This document shows positions 18,848-28,635 of a stretch of DNA of 64,000 bases, in pieces (within the stretch, counting starts at the first letter, position 1; every line of letters begins with the position of its first letter). The notes beneath the pieces were generated by a model that was not told the DNA's origin, did no database searches, and saw only the letters and a list, made by a program, of their open reading frames with translations. The stretch comes from Yersinia mollaretii ATCC 43969. Its GTDB lineage: Bacteria > Pseudomonadota > Gammaproteobacteria > Enterobacterales > Enterobacteriaceae. The stretch spans positions 4,216,001-4,280,000 of the forward strand of contig NZ_CP054043.1 of the NCBI RefSeq assembly GCF_013282725.1. Direction: 5' to 3'. The translations under genes and the position numbers were made by a program.

Positions 18848-19194
18848 GAGTGACAACTCCCCGTAACGACGCACGCCGAGCTAAGCGAACCATTTGCGGC
18901 CGAAGGGAAACTGCCCTTACCGGCATAAATGCACAATTAGCCATTATATTCATATAGTTATAATTAACTCATTTGCCGATTACTGTTACGTTTTGGTGTT
19001 TTCAAACAAATAGGTAACCGGTTCCACATGAGAATCGTTAATTACTAACTAAAATTCAATAGATGGATAATTACAATTTCAGTTTTGTGATAACGATCGG
19101 TATAAGTGCAGTAATTTATTTTGCTCAGCAGCCTGCATCTTGCCAGCAGTAACCTGTAGAATGGCCCTAATTGTTTAAAAGCCAGGAAGGGCCT
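18848..19194. other. ascF-ascG divergent control region
   Basis: A 347-bp AT-rich regulatory gap. It contains the AscG/LacI-type dyad centred at 19019-19020 and a weak CRP-like half-site (TGTGA at 19086-19090, poor right half). The ascF ribosome binding site (GGGGAG) and ascG site (AGGAAGGG) lie at its ends. No gene or RNA was seen in it. Confidence 0.65.
19013..19025. promoter_or_regulatory. AscG-type (LacI/GalR) operator
   Basis: GGTAACCGGTTCC contains the perfect core AACCGGTT. The E. coli AscG operator is TGAAACCGGTTTCA, so the core and CG centre are conserved. It lies about 170 bp from both the ascF and ascG starts. Confidence 0.7.
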
Positions 19195-20223
19195 ATGTCT
19201 ACGATGCAAGAAGTGGCAAAGAAAGCGGGCGTATCGAAAGCCACTGTTTCACGGGTTCTGTCAGGCAAAGGTTATGTCAGCGAAGCGACTAAAAAGCAGG
19301 TTTATACTGCAATTGAAGAGGCGGGATATCGCCCCAATTTATTGGCGCGAAATCTGGCGACAAATAAATCAGAATGCATCGGTTTCGTGGTCACCAATAC
19401 GCTCTACAATGGGAATTACTTTAATGAAATTCTCTCTCAGGCGGCGAAAAAATTAGAAAGCAGTGGTCGTCAATTGGTGTTGGTGGATGGGAAACACAGC
19501 GCAGAAGAGGAACAAGCGGCAATTCAGTTCCTGCTGGATCTCCGTTGTGATGCCATTATCATCTATCCGCGATTTTTAACGGTGGATGCCATGGATCTGA
19601 TTATTGATAAACATAAACAGCCGATTATGGTGGTGAACAGAAAATTAAGAAAAAATCATAGTCACTCTATTTTCTGCGATCATAAAGGTTCCAGTTATCA
19701 CGCCACAAAATATCTTATCGAGCAGGGGCACCGGGATATCGCTTTTATTACCGGCTCACTGGATTCACCCACTGCAATTGAGCGTCTTTCCGGTTACAAA
19801 GAGGCATTAATAGCACACTCATTGCCGGTGCGGGACACACTGATTGCACAAGGGAAATGGACGCCACACAGCGGCTCAGCGGCGGTAGAGTCATTACTCG
19901 CCCATCAGTTGCCATTGAGCGCAATCCTCGCCAGCAATGACGACATGGCCATTGGCGCGATTAAAAAATTAAATGAAGTGGGTATTCGGGTGCCGGATGA
20001 AATATCTATCATCGGATTCGATAATATTCCGCTCGCGCCGTTTCTTAGCCCAGCGTTATCCAGCATTAAAGACCCCGTCAGCAGCATGGTGAATGAAGTC
20101 ATCAATCGGTTAATATCCATGCTGGACGGGGGCTATTTATCAAACGAAAATCTATTTCAGTCTGACCTTATTCTCAGAGAGTCGGTCAGTCATGGGCCGT
20201 TCTTTAGTCAAAAAACTATTTAG
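19195..20223 (+). CDS. ascG: LacI-family repressor AscG
   Basis: 342 aa from the ATG at 19195, which has AGGAAGGG upstream; the TTG at 19171 adds residues not found in the family. The LacI helix-turn-helix is at residues 4-25 ([20 protein letters not shown]) with the hinge [12 protein letters not shown]. The periplasmic-binding-protein-like domain includes [37 protein letters not shown] and [14 protein letters not shown]. AscG represses ascFB in the absence of beta-glucosides. The 3' end overlaps the convergent yceI stop by 8 bp. Confidence 0.94.
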   Translation: MSTMQEVAKKAGVSKATVSRVLSGKGYVSEATKKQVYTAIEEAGYRPNLLARNLATNKSECIGFVVTNTLYNGNYFNEILSQAAKKLESSGRQLVLVDGKHSAEEEQAAIQFLLDLRCDAIIIYPRFLTVDAMDLIIDKHKQPIMVVNRKLRKNHSHSIFCDHKGSSYHATKYLIEQGHRDIAFITGSLDSPTAIERLSGYKEALIAHSLPVRDTLIAQGKWTPHSGSAAVESLLAHQLPLSAILASNDDMAIGAIKKLNEVGIRVPDEISIIGFDNIPLAPFLSPALSSIKDPVSSMVNEVINRLISMLDGGYLSNENLFQSDLILRESVSHGPFFSQKTI

Positions 20224-20794
20224 CCCGAACACCTTCAACGGACAAAATAAGCTCAACTTCTTGTGACGCTGGGCCTAAATCGGTGGTGATATTAAAGTCT
20301 TTCAACTTAATATTGCCATTCGCTTCAAAACCAGCACGGTAGCCGCCCCATGGGTCATTACCTTGACCGGTCAGTTTACTCTCCAGTGTCACGGGTTTAG
20401 TCACGCCATTCAGTGTCAGATTACCGATCACGGAATAACCTTCGCCATTTTTCTTCACTTCAGTCGACTCAAATGTCGCTTGTGGGAATTTACCGACGTT
20501 CAGAAACTCTTTACTGCGCAGATGCTTATCTCGCTCAGCATGATTGGTATCAACACTATTGGTGTTGATCACCACATTCACTTTATCGGCAGCCGGATTT
20601 TTCTCATCAAATGTGAAAGAGCCATCAAAATCGTTAAAGCTGCCGTATAACCAGCTATAGCCTAAATGTTTAATCCGAAACTCGATAAAGGCGTGTTGCC
20701 CTTCTTTATCGATTTTATATTCGGCGGCTACGGCGTTGCCTGCGGTAAACATCAGTGCGCCTACAGTCAGGCCCAATAGGGTCTTATTAAACAT
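20216..20794 (-). CDS. yceI: YceI-family periplasmic protein
   Basis: 192 aa with a signal peptide ([22 protein letters not shown]) and a lipocalin-like YceI fold: [61 protein letters not shown]. The family binds isoprenoid or quinone-like ligands; its physiological role is not settled. It follows the b561 gene yceJ by 25 nt, the usual operon partner, hinting at a redox or quinone-related function. Confidence 0.93.
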   Translation of the reverse strand: MFNKTLLGLTVGALMFTAGNAVAAEYKIDKEGQHAFIEFRIKHLGYSWLYGSFNDFDGSFTFDEKNPAADKVNVVINTNSVDTNHAERDKHLRSKEFLNVGKFPQATFESTEVKKNGEGYSVIGNLTLNGVTKPVTLESKLTGQGNDPWGGYRAGFEANGNIKLKDFNITTDLGPASQEVELILSVEGVRAK

Positions 20795-20819
20795 GCTTCA
20801 TTCTCCATAATACAGTTGG

Positions 20820-21374
20820 TTAATCGGTGCTACGTCCCAGCATCCGTTTAAGGGTGATATCACCATCAATAAAGTGGTGCTTGATCGCGGCCAGCCCATG
20901 TAATAGCGAGAGCACTACCACGGCCCAAGCCAGATAGAGATGCACAGTACCGGCGGTATCGGCCTGATCAGGTAATCCCGTGAATGTCGCCGGTAGGTTA
21001 AACCAACCAAATACATTGATAGGCTGCCCATCCGCAGTCGAGATTAAATAGCCGCTGAACATAATACAAAATAGAACAATATATAGAATCAAATGAGCCA
21101 ATATCGCGCTGACTCGCGTGAAACGACTGTAGCTAGATAAAGGTTTCGGCGGTGGTGAAATAAAGCGCCAAATAACCCGAAATAACATCACGGCAAAGAG
21201 TATACAGCCAATACTTTTATGTATTTCAGGTGCCTGATGATACCAACCATCGTAGTACCCCAGTGTCACCATCCATAACCCCAGAGCAAATAGCCCATAG
21301 ACGGTTAATGCCACCAGCCAGTGGATGCCAATAGTGATGCGCCCAAACTGCTCCTGAGTATTCTTCCAAAGCAT
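20820..21374 (-). CDS. yceJ: Cytochrome b561 family protein YceJ
   Basis: A 184-aa four-helix membrane haem protein. Haem-ligating histidines sit in helices of the b561 pattern: ITIGIHWLVALTVYGLFALG, PEIHKSIGCILFAVMLFRVIW, ILAHLILYIVLFCIMFSGYLIS and VHLYLAWAVVVLSLLHGLAAIKHH, the last with the paired C-terminal His. It probably exchanges electrons between ubiquinol and a periplasmic acceptor. The start has AAGGGA upstream, and it leads the yceJI operon. A second b561 gene, cybB, lies at 58811-59335. Confidence 0.92.
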   Translation of the reverse strand: MLWKNTQEQFGRITIGIHWLVALTVYGLFALGLWMVTLGYYDGWYHQAPEIHKSIGCILFAVMLFRVIWRFISPPPKPLSSYSRFTRVSAILAHLILYIVLFCIMFSGYLISTADGQPINVFGWFNLPATFTGLPDQADTAGTVHLYLAWAVVVLSLLHGLAAIKHHFIDGDITLKRMLGRSTD

Positions 21375-21613
21375 AATGATTCCCTTTTGCTCAATTCATC
21401 GAACAATAGTCAAACATTATGAAACATAAAATCAACACTTATTTGATATAAGATATATTTCCCTAATAGCTTTCAGTTATTTTGCCGGAATAGATAATAA
21501 CTCAGTCAGTTTAATTGGCTGACTTTACCTAACTTGACAGTGGCATAACAAATATAGAGAAACAAAAATGATGTTATATTAGCCAGCACTTAGTGATCAG
21601 TATAAAAATAACG

Positions 21614-21650
21614 CCCCCAATCAGTGCGATTAAATCCGTCTGATCGGGGG
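21614..21650 (-). terminator. Terminator of the MCE transporter operon
   Basis: An 11-bp stem with one mismatch, CCCCCAATCAG (21614-21624) with CTGATCGGGGG (21640-21650). Read on the minus strand it is followed by CGTTATTTTTATA. It lies 10 bp beyond the last gene of the operon. Confidence 0.8.
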
Positions 21651-21659
21651 AAATAGGAT

Positions 21660-22301
21660 TTAGGATGACGGAAGAGATTGCTGCAACATCCAGTTAAGCA
21701 CCTGTGCAGCTAACTGATCGCTCGCCAGGCCAAAAGCCTGAACCACCTCATCCATCTTCGTACCGCTTATCGGTTGGCGAATCTCAAAATGGTGGGTCGC
21801 AATAATCCGGCGGTCTGAAATTCTGACCAGTCGAGCATCGAAGCGGATCAGCACTTCACTCTTATCCGTCAGGTAGACGCCCTGAAAGGCGGAGAGATCA
21901 CCGCTCAACTCCACATCCGCCTGCAAACTGTCGTCGTCACTGCTGACCGCACGGATACGACCATCTGCGCGGAACTCCTGAATCAGGCGATTACGCAGTA
22001 AAATCGGCGCGGGATCACTCCAGCGCGAGTTTTGATAGACCGCTATCTCCTGCCCTTGCGGCTGCACCGCAATCCGTGAGCTGTTCAGAAATTGGCTGGT
22101 CGTCGGTTGAGAAACCCGCAGTGACCAATTGACGGTCTGCGCTCGCGCTGTATTCGTCGCTGGCGGCACCGGCAGAAGATAGACCTGCGATACTGGCGCG
22201 GTGGGTAAAATAGTGCAGGCTGATAGCAACATAACCAGCATTGATAACATCAATAGCCAAGTGCGGCGGCCTGCATAGCGCATTACCTTAAGAGATATCA
22301 T
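21660..22301 (-). CDS. PqiC-like lipoprotein of an MCE lipid transport system
   Basis: 213 aa with a lipoprotein signal (LMLSMLVMLLSAC, lipobox LLSAC) and an ABC-transporter-auxiliary (PqiC/YmbA-type) domain: VYLLPVPPA, SRIAVQPQGQEIAVYQNSRW, ILLRNRLIQEFRADGRI, DARLVRISDRRIIATHHFEI. Such lipoproteins stay at the outer membrane and partner periplasm-spanning MCE proteins. The start overlaps the MCE gene's stop by 4 nt (ATGA). It is the last gene of the operon. Confidence 0.87.
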   Translation of the reverse strand: MISLKVMRYAGRRTWLLMLSMLVMLLSACTILPTAPVSQVYLLPVPPATNTARAQTVNWSLRVSQPTTSQFLNSSRIAVQPQGQEIAVYQNSRWSDPAPILLRNRLIQEFRADGRIRAVSSDDDSLQADVELSGDLSAFQGVYLTDKSEVLIRFDARLVRISDRRIIATHHFEIRQPISGTKMDEVVQAFGLASDQLAAQVLNWMLQQSLPSS

Positions 22302-23239
22302 CGAGGGGTAAACTCCTGTGTTCTTTCACGGCCACGCAACAAGGCCGATGGGTTCTCTTCCAAGCGGGAAACCGCAGCGCGTAATGTGGCTAATGTTCTG
22401 CGCAGCTCATCCACTGCTGGCCCCAACTCATTCATCCCTTGCATGCCATTACTGAGCGAGGTTTTATTTTCACTCACTAATTTATTGAGGATGGTACTGG
22501 TATTTTGCAATGACGCCATGGTCTTAGCGGCATCACTGACCAGCTGTTTTCCCTGCCCATCCATCAACCCATTAGCATTGCGCAGTAAACGATTGGTCTG
22601 GGCCAGTGTCTCATTGGCCTGTTTACTGGCCTGCGCCAACTGCTGCAACATAGTGCTGATATCGCCCCGTTGATCCGCTACGGTCTGGGTAATCAGCGCG
22701 AGATTATCCAGCGTCCTGATGAGTCGCTGCTGATTATCCGGCTCCAATAGCTGATTGAGGCGCACTAAAACTTCATTAGCGTTACTCATGAAATTCTCCC
22801 CGTTCGCCAATAACTGGCTCATCGGTGACGGGGTGGCAATAATGATCGGGATTTCGCCATCTTTTCCCTCCAACAGTGGGCTAGATTGGCTGCTGCTACT
22901 GAATTGAATATTGGAGGTACCGGTAATCCCGGCGACCGTCAGCCGCGCTTGGGTGTCTTGGCGGATAGGCGTTGATGCCGACACCCGGATTCGCGCCCAA
23001 ACTTTATTGGGGTCCTCGTTATCCAGACGTAGCTGAATCACTTCACCCACGCGAATCCCGCTGTACTGCACGGTACTGCCCTGAGACAGGCCACTCACCG
23101 GTTCATTGAAGACAATGTCGTACAGCTTGAACTGGCGATTAGAGCCGGCGTTGGTCAGCCATAGGCAGAATAACAAAGCGGCACTGACCACAATGAGAGT
23201 GAATAAACCAATGACAACATGATGAGCACGGGTTTCCAT
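22298..23239 (-). CDS. MCE (MlaD-like) substrate-binding protein
   Basis: 313 aa from the ATG at 23237-23239 with GAGAGG upstream. One N-terminal membrane anchor (VVIGLFTLIVVSAALLFCLWL) precedes an MCE domain (FNEPVSGLSQGSTVQYSGIR, VGEVIQLRLD, QARLTVAGITGTSNIQF). A long helical C-terminal part follows, rich in Gln and Asn (TLAQTNRLLRNANGLMDGQG), much longer than in MlaD. That tail probably forms a coiled tunnel or needle crossing part of the periplasm. The family carries phospholipids or other hydrophobic molecules between membranes. Confidence 0.88.
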   Translation of the reverse strand: METRAHHVVIGLFTLIVVSAALLFCLWLTNAGSNRQFKLYDIVFNEPVSGLSQGSTVQYSGIRVGEVIQLRLDNEDPNKVWARIRVSASTPIRQDTQARLTVAGITGTSNIQFSSSSQSSPLLEGKDGEIPIIIATPSPMSQLLANGENFMSNANEVLVRLNQLLEPDNQQRLIRTLDNLALITQTVADQRGDISTMLQQLAQASKQANETLAQTNRLLRNANGLMDGQGKQLVSDAAKTMASLQNTSTILNKLVSENKTSLSNGMQGMNELGPAVDELRRTLATLRAAVSRLEENPSALLRGRERTQEFTPR

Positions 23240-23240
23240 A

Positions 23241-24041
23241 TTACGACCTCTCTCCACTATTCGTTACTGCTTGATAAGCAGCCCGGCCACGTGGGCCATG
23301 AAAATACGCCTGAATCCACTCATCATGGGTTGCAGCAACATTATCCAAAGTATCAACCACCAGCACTTTTTTCTGTGAAAGCACCGCCACACGATCACAC
23401 AGTGTATAGAGCGTATCCAGATCATGAGTCACTAAAAATACCGTCAGGTTGAGGGCATCACGCAGGGTACGGATCAAACTGTCAAACGCCGCGGCACCAA
23501 TGGGATCAAGACCCGCTGTTGGCTCATCAAGAAACAGAATATCGGGGTCCAGCGCCAGCGCACGGGCTAAAGCCACCCGCTTAACCATCCCGCCCGACAG
23601 GGATGCCGGATATTTACTCCCTGCACCCGGCGGCAAACCCGCCAGTGCCAATTTGACCTGTGCCAAGCGCTCAGCTTCAGCACGGGGCAAACCGGCATTT
23701 TCGATTAACGGCAGCGCCACGTTTTCAGTCACCGTCAGAGAGCTGAAGAGCGCTCCCCGTTGAAACAGGACACCAAATCGGCGTTCGACCAGAGAGCGCG
23801 GCTTACCTGACAGCGCCATTAAATCTTGACCAAATACGTGAATCTGCCCGCCAGTCGGGCGTCGCAACCCGACGATACTGCGCAATAGTACGGATTTTCC
23901 GGTTCCCGAACCCCCAACAACGCCGAGAATTTCGCCGCGCTGAACATCCAGATTCAGGTCTTGGTGCACCGTCTGTTTACCAAAGCTGTTCACCAAACCA
24001 CGAATTTGAATAATGGCATCTTGCTTTATTTGGCTCACCAT
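23241..24041 (-). CDS. MlaF-like ABC transporter ATP-binding protein
   Basis: 266 aa. Walker A GGSGTGKSVLLRS, signature [15 protein letters not shown], Walker B ILFLDEPTAGLDPIG and switch histidine FLVTHDLDTLY are all present. It drives the MlaE-type permease encoded just upstream, overlapping it by 7 nt. The residues around the signature (SGGMVKRVALARA) are those of MCE-system ATPases rather than nutrient importers. Confidence 0.9.
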   Translation of the reverse strand: MVSQIKQDAIIQIRGLVNSFGKQTVHQDLNLDVQRGEILGVVGGSGTGKSVLLRSIVGLRRPTGGQIHVFGQDLMALSGKPRSLVERRFGVLFQRGALFSSLTVTENVALPLIENAGLPRAEAERLAQVKLALAGLPPGAGSKYPASLSGGMVKRVALARALALDPDILFLDEPTAGLDPIGAAAFDSLIRTLRDALNLTVFLVTHDLDTLYTLCDRVAVLSQKKVLVVDTLDNVAATHDEWIQAYFHGPRGRAAYQAVTNSGERS

Positions 24042-25180
24042 CCCATCTCCATGAAAAAGAGTGCAGCGACGGCATCAAGCAGGATCACCACAAAGATCGA
24101 ATGCACCACACTGGTGGTGGTGTGAACTCCCACCGACTCCGCGCTGCCCGTGACTTTGAATCCTTCCAGACAGCCAATGATAGCAATCAGGAAAGCGAAA
24201 ATCGGTGCTTTGCTTATCCCCACCAGAAAGTGCTGCAACCCGTTGCTGTTTTGCATAATCGACAGAAACATGGTGGGCGAAATATCCAGCGTTAAGGCGC
24301 ACACCACCATGCCGCCGAAAATACCGCAAACCATGCCGATAAATGTCAGCATCGGCAGCGAAATCAACAGCGCCAAGACCCGTGGCAGCACCAGCAATTC
24401 GACCGGATTCAGCCCCAGTGTTTGGATGGCGTCGATCTCTTCATTGGCTTTCATCAGCCCGATTTCGGCGGTAAAGGCACTGGCGGTGCGCCCTGCCATC
24501 AAGATGGCGGTGAGCAATACCGCAAATTCGCGCAGGAAGGAAAACACCACTAAATCAACGGTAAAAATACCTGCGCCGAAGGTGGTCAATACCGTTGCTC
24601 CGAGAAAGGCGATCACCGCCCCCACCAGAAAAGTCAGCAGCATAATGATGGGCACTGCATTCAAGCCAATTTGCTGAATATTGGCGATCAGTGAGGTCAT
24701 GCGCCAGCGGGCGGGACGGAATAGTGTGCCCAGCAAGGCTTCAAGTGTCAGGCCGATAAAGCCCAGTAAAGATTTGATATCCTCCCATAAATTGACCATC
24801 GAACGGCCAATATTGGACAATAACTCCAGCCAAAATGGGGGCGCTTTTGTTGAGGGTTCGGGGGATAAATCAGGTAAAACGCGGCTCACCGTTTCCAGTA
24901 AAACTCGGCGCTCTTCCGGCAGTTTCGGCGCAAGTTCGCGTAAATTGCCGACACGCGCCTCACCGAGCAGCAAAGCTAATAAGGTGGCTCCGGCGGTATC
25001 CAGCGCCCCCAATTGATTGAGGTCAAATATCACGCCGCTGGGTAGATTCGCCCGCAATTGCATCACTTCTGGCTCTAGCGCGCGGTAATGCGCCAAGACC
25101 CAATCCCCTCTGGCTGCCACTCGAACAGGCTGAGCCGAGCTATCGATATCGAGTTGTGCTGTAAACTGCCGCTCGGTCAT
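24035..25180 (-). CDS. MlaE-type permease with N-terminal STAS domain
   Basis: 381 aa from the ATG at 25178-25180. A GTG start at 25225 is possible but less family-like. Residues 1-110 form a STAS-like domain (GVIFDLNQLGALDTAGATLL), the function MlaB supplies as a separate protein in the canonical system. The MlaE permease core follows: AVPIIMLLTFLVGAVIAFLG, LTAILMAGRTASAFTAEIGLMKANEEIDA and VVILLDAVAALFF at the end. It leads an operon of permease, ATPase, MCE protein and lipoprotein that is distinct from the mla operon. Confidence 0.9.
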   Translation of the reverse strand: MTERQFTAQLDIDSSAQPVRVAARGDWVLAHYRALEPEVMQLRANLPSGVIFDLNQLGALDTAGATLLALLLGEARVGNLRELAPKLPEERRVLLETVSRVLPDLSPEPSTKAPPFWLELLSNIGRSMVNLWEDIKSLLGFIGLTLEALLGTLFRPARWRMTSLIANIQQIGLNAVPIIMLLTFLVGAVIAFLGATVLTTFGAGIFTVDLVVFSFLREFAVLLTAILMAGRTASAFTAEIGLMKANEEIDAIQTLGLNPVELLVLPRVLALLISLPMLTFIGMVCGIFGGMVVCALTLDISPTMFLSIMQNSNGLQHFLVGISKAPIFAFLIAIIGCLEGFKVTGSAESVGVHTTTSVVHSIFVVILLDAVAALFFMEMGW

Positions 25181-25353
25181 AGAGAAAGCCTTACTCTTTA
25201 TTGGAATACGGTTTGATATCGTCACCTATCAAAAACCAGCTCACCACCGCGAATAGGTATATCACACACTTTAGTAAGAGTAATGGCTAATAAGAGTAAT
25301 GCCAGAGAGATTATTCAGGCTTCAATTGAGTGGTTAAAAATAGCTTGAAAGGT

Positions 25354-25379
25354 AAAAAAGCATCTTTCGATGCTTTTTT
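25354..25379 (-). terminator. Bidirectional-type terminator downstream of the 501-aa gene
   Basis: A perfect 11-bp stem, AAAAAAGCATC (25354-25364) with GATGCTTTTTT (25369-25379), and a TTTC loop. The A/T tracts lie on both sides, so it can work in either direction. It sits 14 bp beyond the end of the 501-aa gene transcribed toward it. Confidence 0.85.
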
Positions 25380-25392
25380 ATGGTCAGGTCAC

Positions 25393-26898
25393 TCACTTAA
25401 ATAGCAAGTCACCCCATTTTCGCTGAATAGCCAACTCATCTGCTACCATGCCAGCAATCAGCTTTTTGCTCCAAGAGGAGGCATACTGATTTGCCTGCCG
25501 CAGAAGTTGTAAGATATCGTCCGGGCTAAAAAGTGAATGGGCCGTAAAGGTGGATTGGTCTTCGATAAAAGTTCTGATCATCATATTAAGCTGATCCTTC
25601 GACGCACATTTCATCAGGATCATGGCAACGGCTGTTGCGTCTTCAGCGGAACCTTTCCCTTGCGTTTGGCGACAATAACTATCGAGCAGCATCGAAATAC
25701 CAATAGAAAACATCATGGCAAACTCGTCATTTTTATCATCCTCACGTAATACATCGGGGATTTTGTGGTATGAGAATCCATGCATGATGGACAAAGCAGC
25801 CAACACATCACTGTCATGATCTGCCGTCAGTTTCTTACCAGATTTCCTCACCATATCTAATACCGCTGATGCAAGATTAATGGCATGGGTAAAAATAAAT
25901 GTCATTTCCGGATCTTTGGTAATTTCATCCCGAAGCTCAAGAATTGCGTTATTTAATGCAACATCAGGTTTAATTGCACCTGAATCTGAGTCATCTTCAT
26001 CATCAAACAGTGCATCTAACTCATCACTGATATTCGTGGATGATCTTAAAGGGGAATTTAATAAAGACAATTGAGGTTCTATGTTAACTGGCGCAAGTGA
26101 AAACTCAGTATCCTTAAATAGGGCATCCAGAATTTTGTCTCGATGAGGCAAAATAAAACTAACTAATTGATGTTCTTTAACTGCGAGGCGAACAAAACCT
26201 GGTAAAAATGCATAAATAAAGGAAGCCAATCTTTCAATGTATTGATCATTTCTCAATGCTGACTGAGATAACTCACCTGTCTTCTCTCGCAGCATAGGCA
26301 ATATTTTGCTTTTATTATCTTCAATCGCCGTTAAAACGTAGCCTGTCAGCTTGTTTCTGGCCGTCGTTGCCTTGCTATCATCCCCGCTACTCTTCTCATC
26401 TGCCAATATCAATTGACCCAGAATAGCCGTTTCCTCAGCGAATAAATCATCGTCAGTATTGGCAGTTAATTCAGACGAATTTTCCGTGGTTATCGTATCG
26501 TCGGCGCTGATATTGCTCGTGTCTTGATGCCAACGATTTATTAACTGAAATAGCCGTTGAATATCACTTTTGTTCGGCATACTAAATGAGATAACTTTTT
26601 TGTTATCAAGATAGAGCTTCACCCCTTCTATCTTGATTGAGTCCAATGTATCGAACATATAGCGACTGGCATCGTCAAAGGAATCACGGATAACGATGCC
26701 ATTACGACAAATTAATGCACCATCTTTACCACTGCCCATCATGGTATTGTCGATAAGGACAATAACATCATCCTCTGCCAAATTAGATTTGTAGGACGCA
26801 AGTGCATTGCTTAATTTCTTTGCCGGAATATTGGGGTATACATATATGCGGCTACAATTCGTAAAACCACTCTTATTGAAAAAATCGCTCAAGCCCAT
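25393..26898 (-). CDS. Hypothetical 501-aa cytoplasmic protein
   Basis: No family was recognised with confidence. The N-terminal 130 residues (YVYPNIPAKKLSNAL; DVIVLIDNTMMGSGKDGALI; CRNGIVIRDSFDD) resemble the small PH-like domains of bacterial proteins that carry a D-x-T-x-x-G-S-G-K-D-G motif. A low-complexity acidic linker follows (DELDALFDDEDDSDSG near residue 285), then a helical C-terminal domain with MLLDSYCRQTQGKGSAEDAT. There is no signal peptide or membrane segment. It is a single-gene unit with a strong terminator. The start at 26896-26898 is the only good one. Confidence 0.7.
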   Translation of the reverse strand: MGLSDFFNKSGFTNCSRIYVYPNIPAKKLSNALASYKSNLAEDDVIVLIDNTMMGSGKDGALICRNGIVIRDSFDDASRYMFDTLDSIKIEGVKLYLDNKKVISFSMPNKSDIQRLFQLINRWHQDTSNISADDTITTENSSELTANTDDDLFAEETAILGQLILADEKSSGDDSKATTARNKLTGYVLTAIEDNKSKILPMLREKTGELSQSALRNDQYIERLASFIYAFLPGFVRLAVKEHQLVSFILPHRDKILDALFKDTEFSLAPVNIEPQLSLLNSPLRSSTNISDELDALFDDEDDSDSGAIKPDVALNNAILELRDEITKDPEMTFIFTHAINLASAVLDMVRKSGKKLTADHDSDVLAALSIMHGFSYHKIPDVLREDDKNDEFAMMFSIGISMLLDSYCRQTQGKGSAEDATAVAMILMKCASKDQLNMMIRTFIEDQSTFTAHSLFSPDDILQLLRQANQYASSWSKKLIAGMVADELAIQRKWGDLLFK

Positions 26899-27111
26899 AA
26901 AAAATCCCTATTTTTCACTGCCTTTTTCATTCTTGTTACACCCCCCACTATCGTGAGGCCCACAAGGGATTATCGGCAAATAAGTCATTTTCTACATTGT
27001 AGATGTCACACTAAATGGCTGTTTACAGCAGAAAATATGATTAACCTATTGAATATAAGGATACTTTATCTTAGGTTGAACAATGATGAGGGAGCATTTC
27101 AGCTCCCCCGG

Positions 27112-28605
27112 TTAGTGTGCAAGTTGCAGAACGCGCTTTCTCGGCATGGTGAACCACACGGTGACGGCCAGCAGAATCAACATCGCACTGGCGGAACCTA
27201 GCACCAAGCTGTGCGAGGCTGAAAAAGCCAGTTTGGCGCTGGCAAGCAGTGACTCATTCCCACCGAGGCTATTGATCACCTGAAGGGTTTCACTGATAGA
27301 GGCACTGGCCTGAGCCACTAAATCTGCGGGTAAATCATCCGGTAACATAATCGAGGCGGTATAAGCTCGCGAGAGCATGAGACCAAAGATTGCCACCCCA
27401 AGCCCAGCCCCCAGCTCATAAGCCATGCCCTCTACTGCACCCGCTGCGCCCGCTTTCTCAGGAGGAGCGGCGCTCATAATTGCCGCCGTCGAAGCCAGCA
27501 ATGAGGCTTCAATACTGAAACCGAGCAAGATCATCCATCCCCATGCCAGATAGGATTGAGTGGCAAAATCGGTCAAGGCCAACCCCAGAAAACTCAATGA
27601 GCTAAATGCAATACCGGCACTTGCCACAGCACGCAGCCCCACTCTGGCGACCAGCCAGCCAGATATCGGCCCACTCACCCCACTAGCAATCATGAGCGGC
27701 AGTAGGAACATGCCCGCTTCGAGCGGAGTTTTACCCAAGACAAACTGCAATTCCTGTGTCAGCAGTAGCTCAAAACCAACCAACGTGATCATGGCGGTCA
27801 TCGCCATCACCATGCCCACCGCGATCACCCGCTGGCTAATCAGGCGAAAATCAATCATCGGGGCCGCTGTGGATAGCTGATGGCGGACAAAGGCAAACAG
27901 CATCACCCCACCGATCAGCGCCGTCAGGGAAGTGACCATCATATCGCCGCCACCACGCAACCCGGTTTTTGCGGCATAAACCAGCATCAGAATCGCGGTA
28001 ATCAATACCAGCGCCGGTGCCAGTTTCCATGTCTGTTCAGCGCGCCCTGGTTGGCTAGGGATCACCACCAGCGTCGCAATCACTACGATGATGATGATGG
28101 GAATATTGATCAGAAAAACTGATCCCCAGTAGAAGTATTCCAGCAATACGCCGCCGACCAGTGGCCCCATCGCAGCCCCCATAGTGCCGATAGCCACCCA
28201 TATCCCCAACGCTAATGACCGCTCCCGCTCATCGGTAAAGATATGGCGCACGGCGGAGAGTGTTGCAGGCAGGATCATGGCGGCACCAATGGCCAAAAAC
28301 GCACGTGCCGCAATCAGTGCCGCCACCGACGGCGCAAGGGCCGCCGCCAGTGATGCCAATCCGAACAATATCGACCCCATTAATGCTAACCGCTTGAAGC
28401 CAATGCGATCACCCAGCGCCCCCATAGGGAGCAACAAACATGCCATGACCAGCGAGTAAATATCGATGATCCACAGCAATTCGCTGCCGGTGGCAGAGAG
28501 GGCGATACCCAGCCGAGGGGCCGCTACATGTAATACGGTTGCATCAATCGAAACGGGGAGATACATCAGAATGATAACGTAGAAAACTATCCACTTTTTA
28601 GACAT
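27112..28605 (-). CDS. smvA: SmvA-type MFS efflux pump (DHA2 family)
   Basis: 497 aa from the ATG at 28603-28605, giving the usual SmvA N terminus; an in-frame ATG 21 nt upstream lacks a binding site. Fourteen membrane helices are predicted. Family motifs: PVSIDATVLHVAAPRL, ELLWIIDIYSLVMACLLLPMG, GALGDRIGFKR (motif A), VLPMGALGD-type loops, and the SmvA-characteristic MAMTAMITLVGFELLLTQELQF. SmvA exports methyl viologen, acriflavine and cationic biocides in Salmonella and Klebsiella. It is divergent from a TetR gene with a palindromic operator between them. Confidence 0.93.
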   Translation of the reverse strand: MSKKWIVFYVIILMYLPVSIDATVLHVAAPRLGIALSATGSELLWIIDIYSLVMACLLLPMGALGDRIGFKRLALMGSILFGLASLAAALAPSVAALIAARAFLAIGAAMILPATLSAVRHIFTDERERSLALGIWVAIGTMGAAMGPLVGGVLLEYFYWGSVFLINIPIIIIVVIATLVVIPSQPGRAEQTWKLAPALVLITAILMLVYAAKTGLRGGGDMMVTSLTALIGGVMLFAFVRHQLSTAAPMIDFRLISQRVIAVGMVMAMTAMITLVGFELLLTQELQFVLGKTPLEAGMFLLPLMIASGVSGPISGWLVARVGLRAVASAGIAFSSLSFLGLALTDFATQSYLAWGWMILLGFSIEASLLASTAAIMSAAPPEKAGAAGAVEGMAYELGAGLGVAIFGLMLSRAYTASIMLPDDLPADLVAQASASISETLQVINSLGGNESLLASAKLAFSASHSLVLGSASAMLILLAVTVWFTMPRKRVLQLAH

Positions 28606-28635
28606 AAAAACGCTCAAATAGGGCATAAAATAATG

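Noticed and set aside
19086..19101. CRP-like site between ascF and ascG (TGTGATAACGATCGGT)
   Set aside because: Only the left half-site is good; the right half fails at most positions, so it is mentioned but not called.
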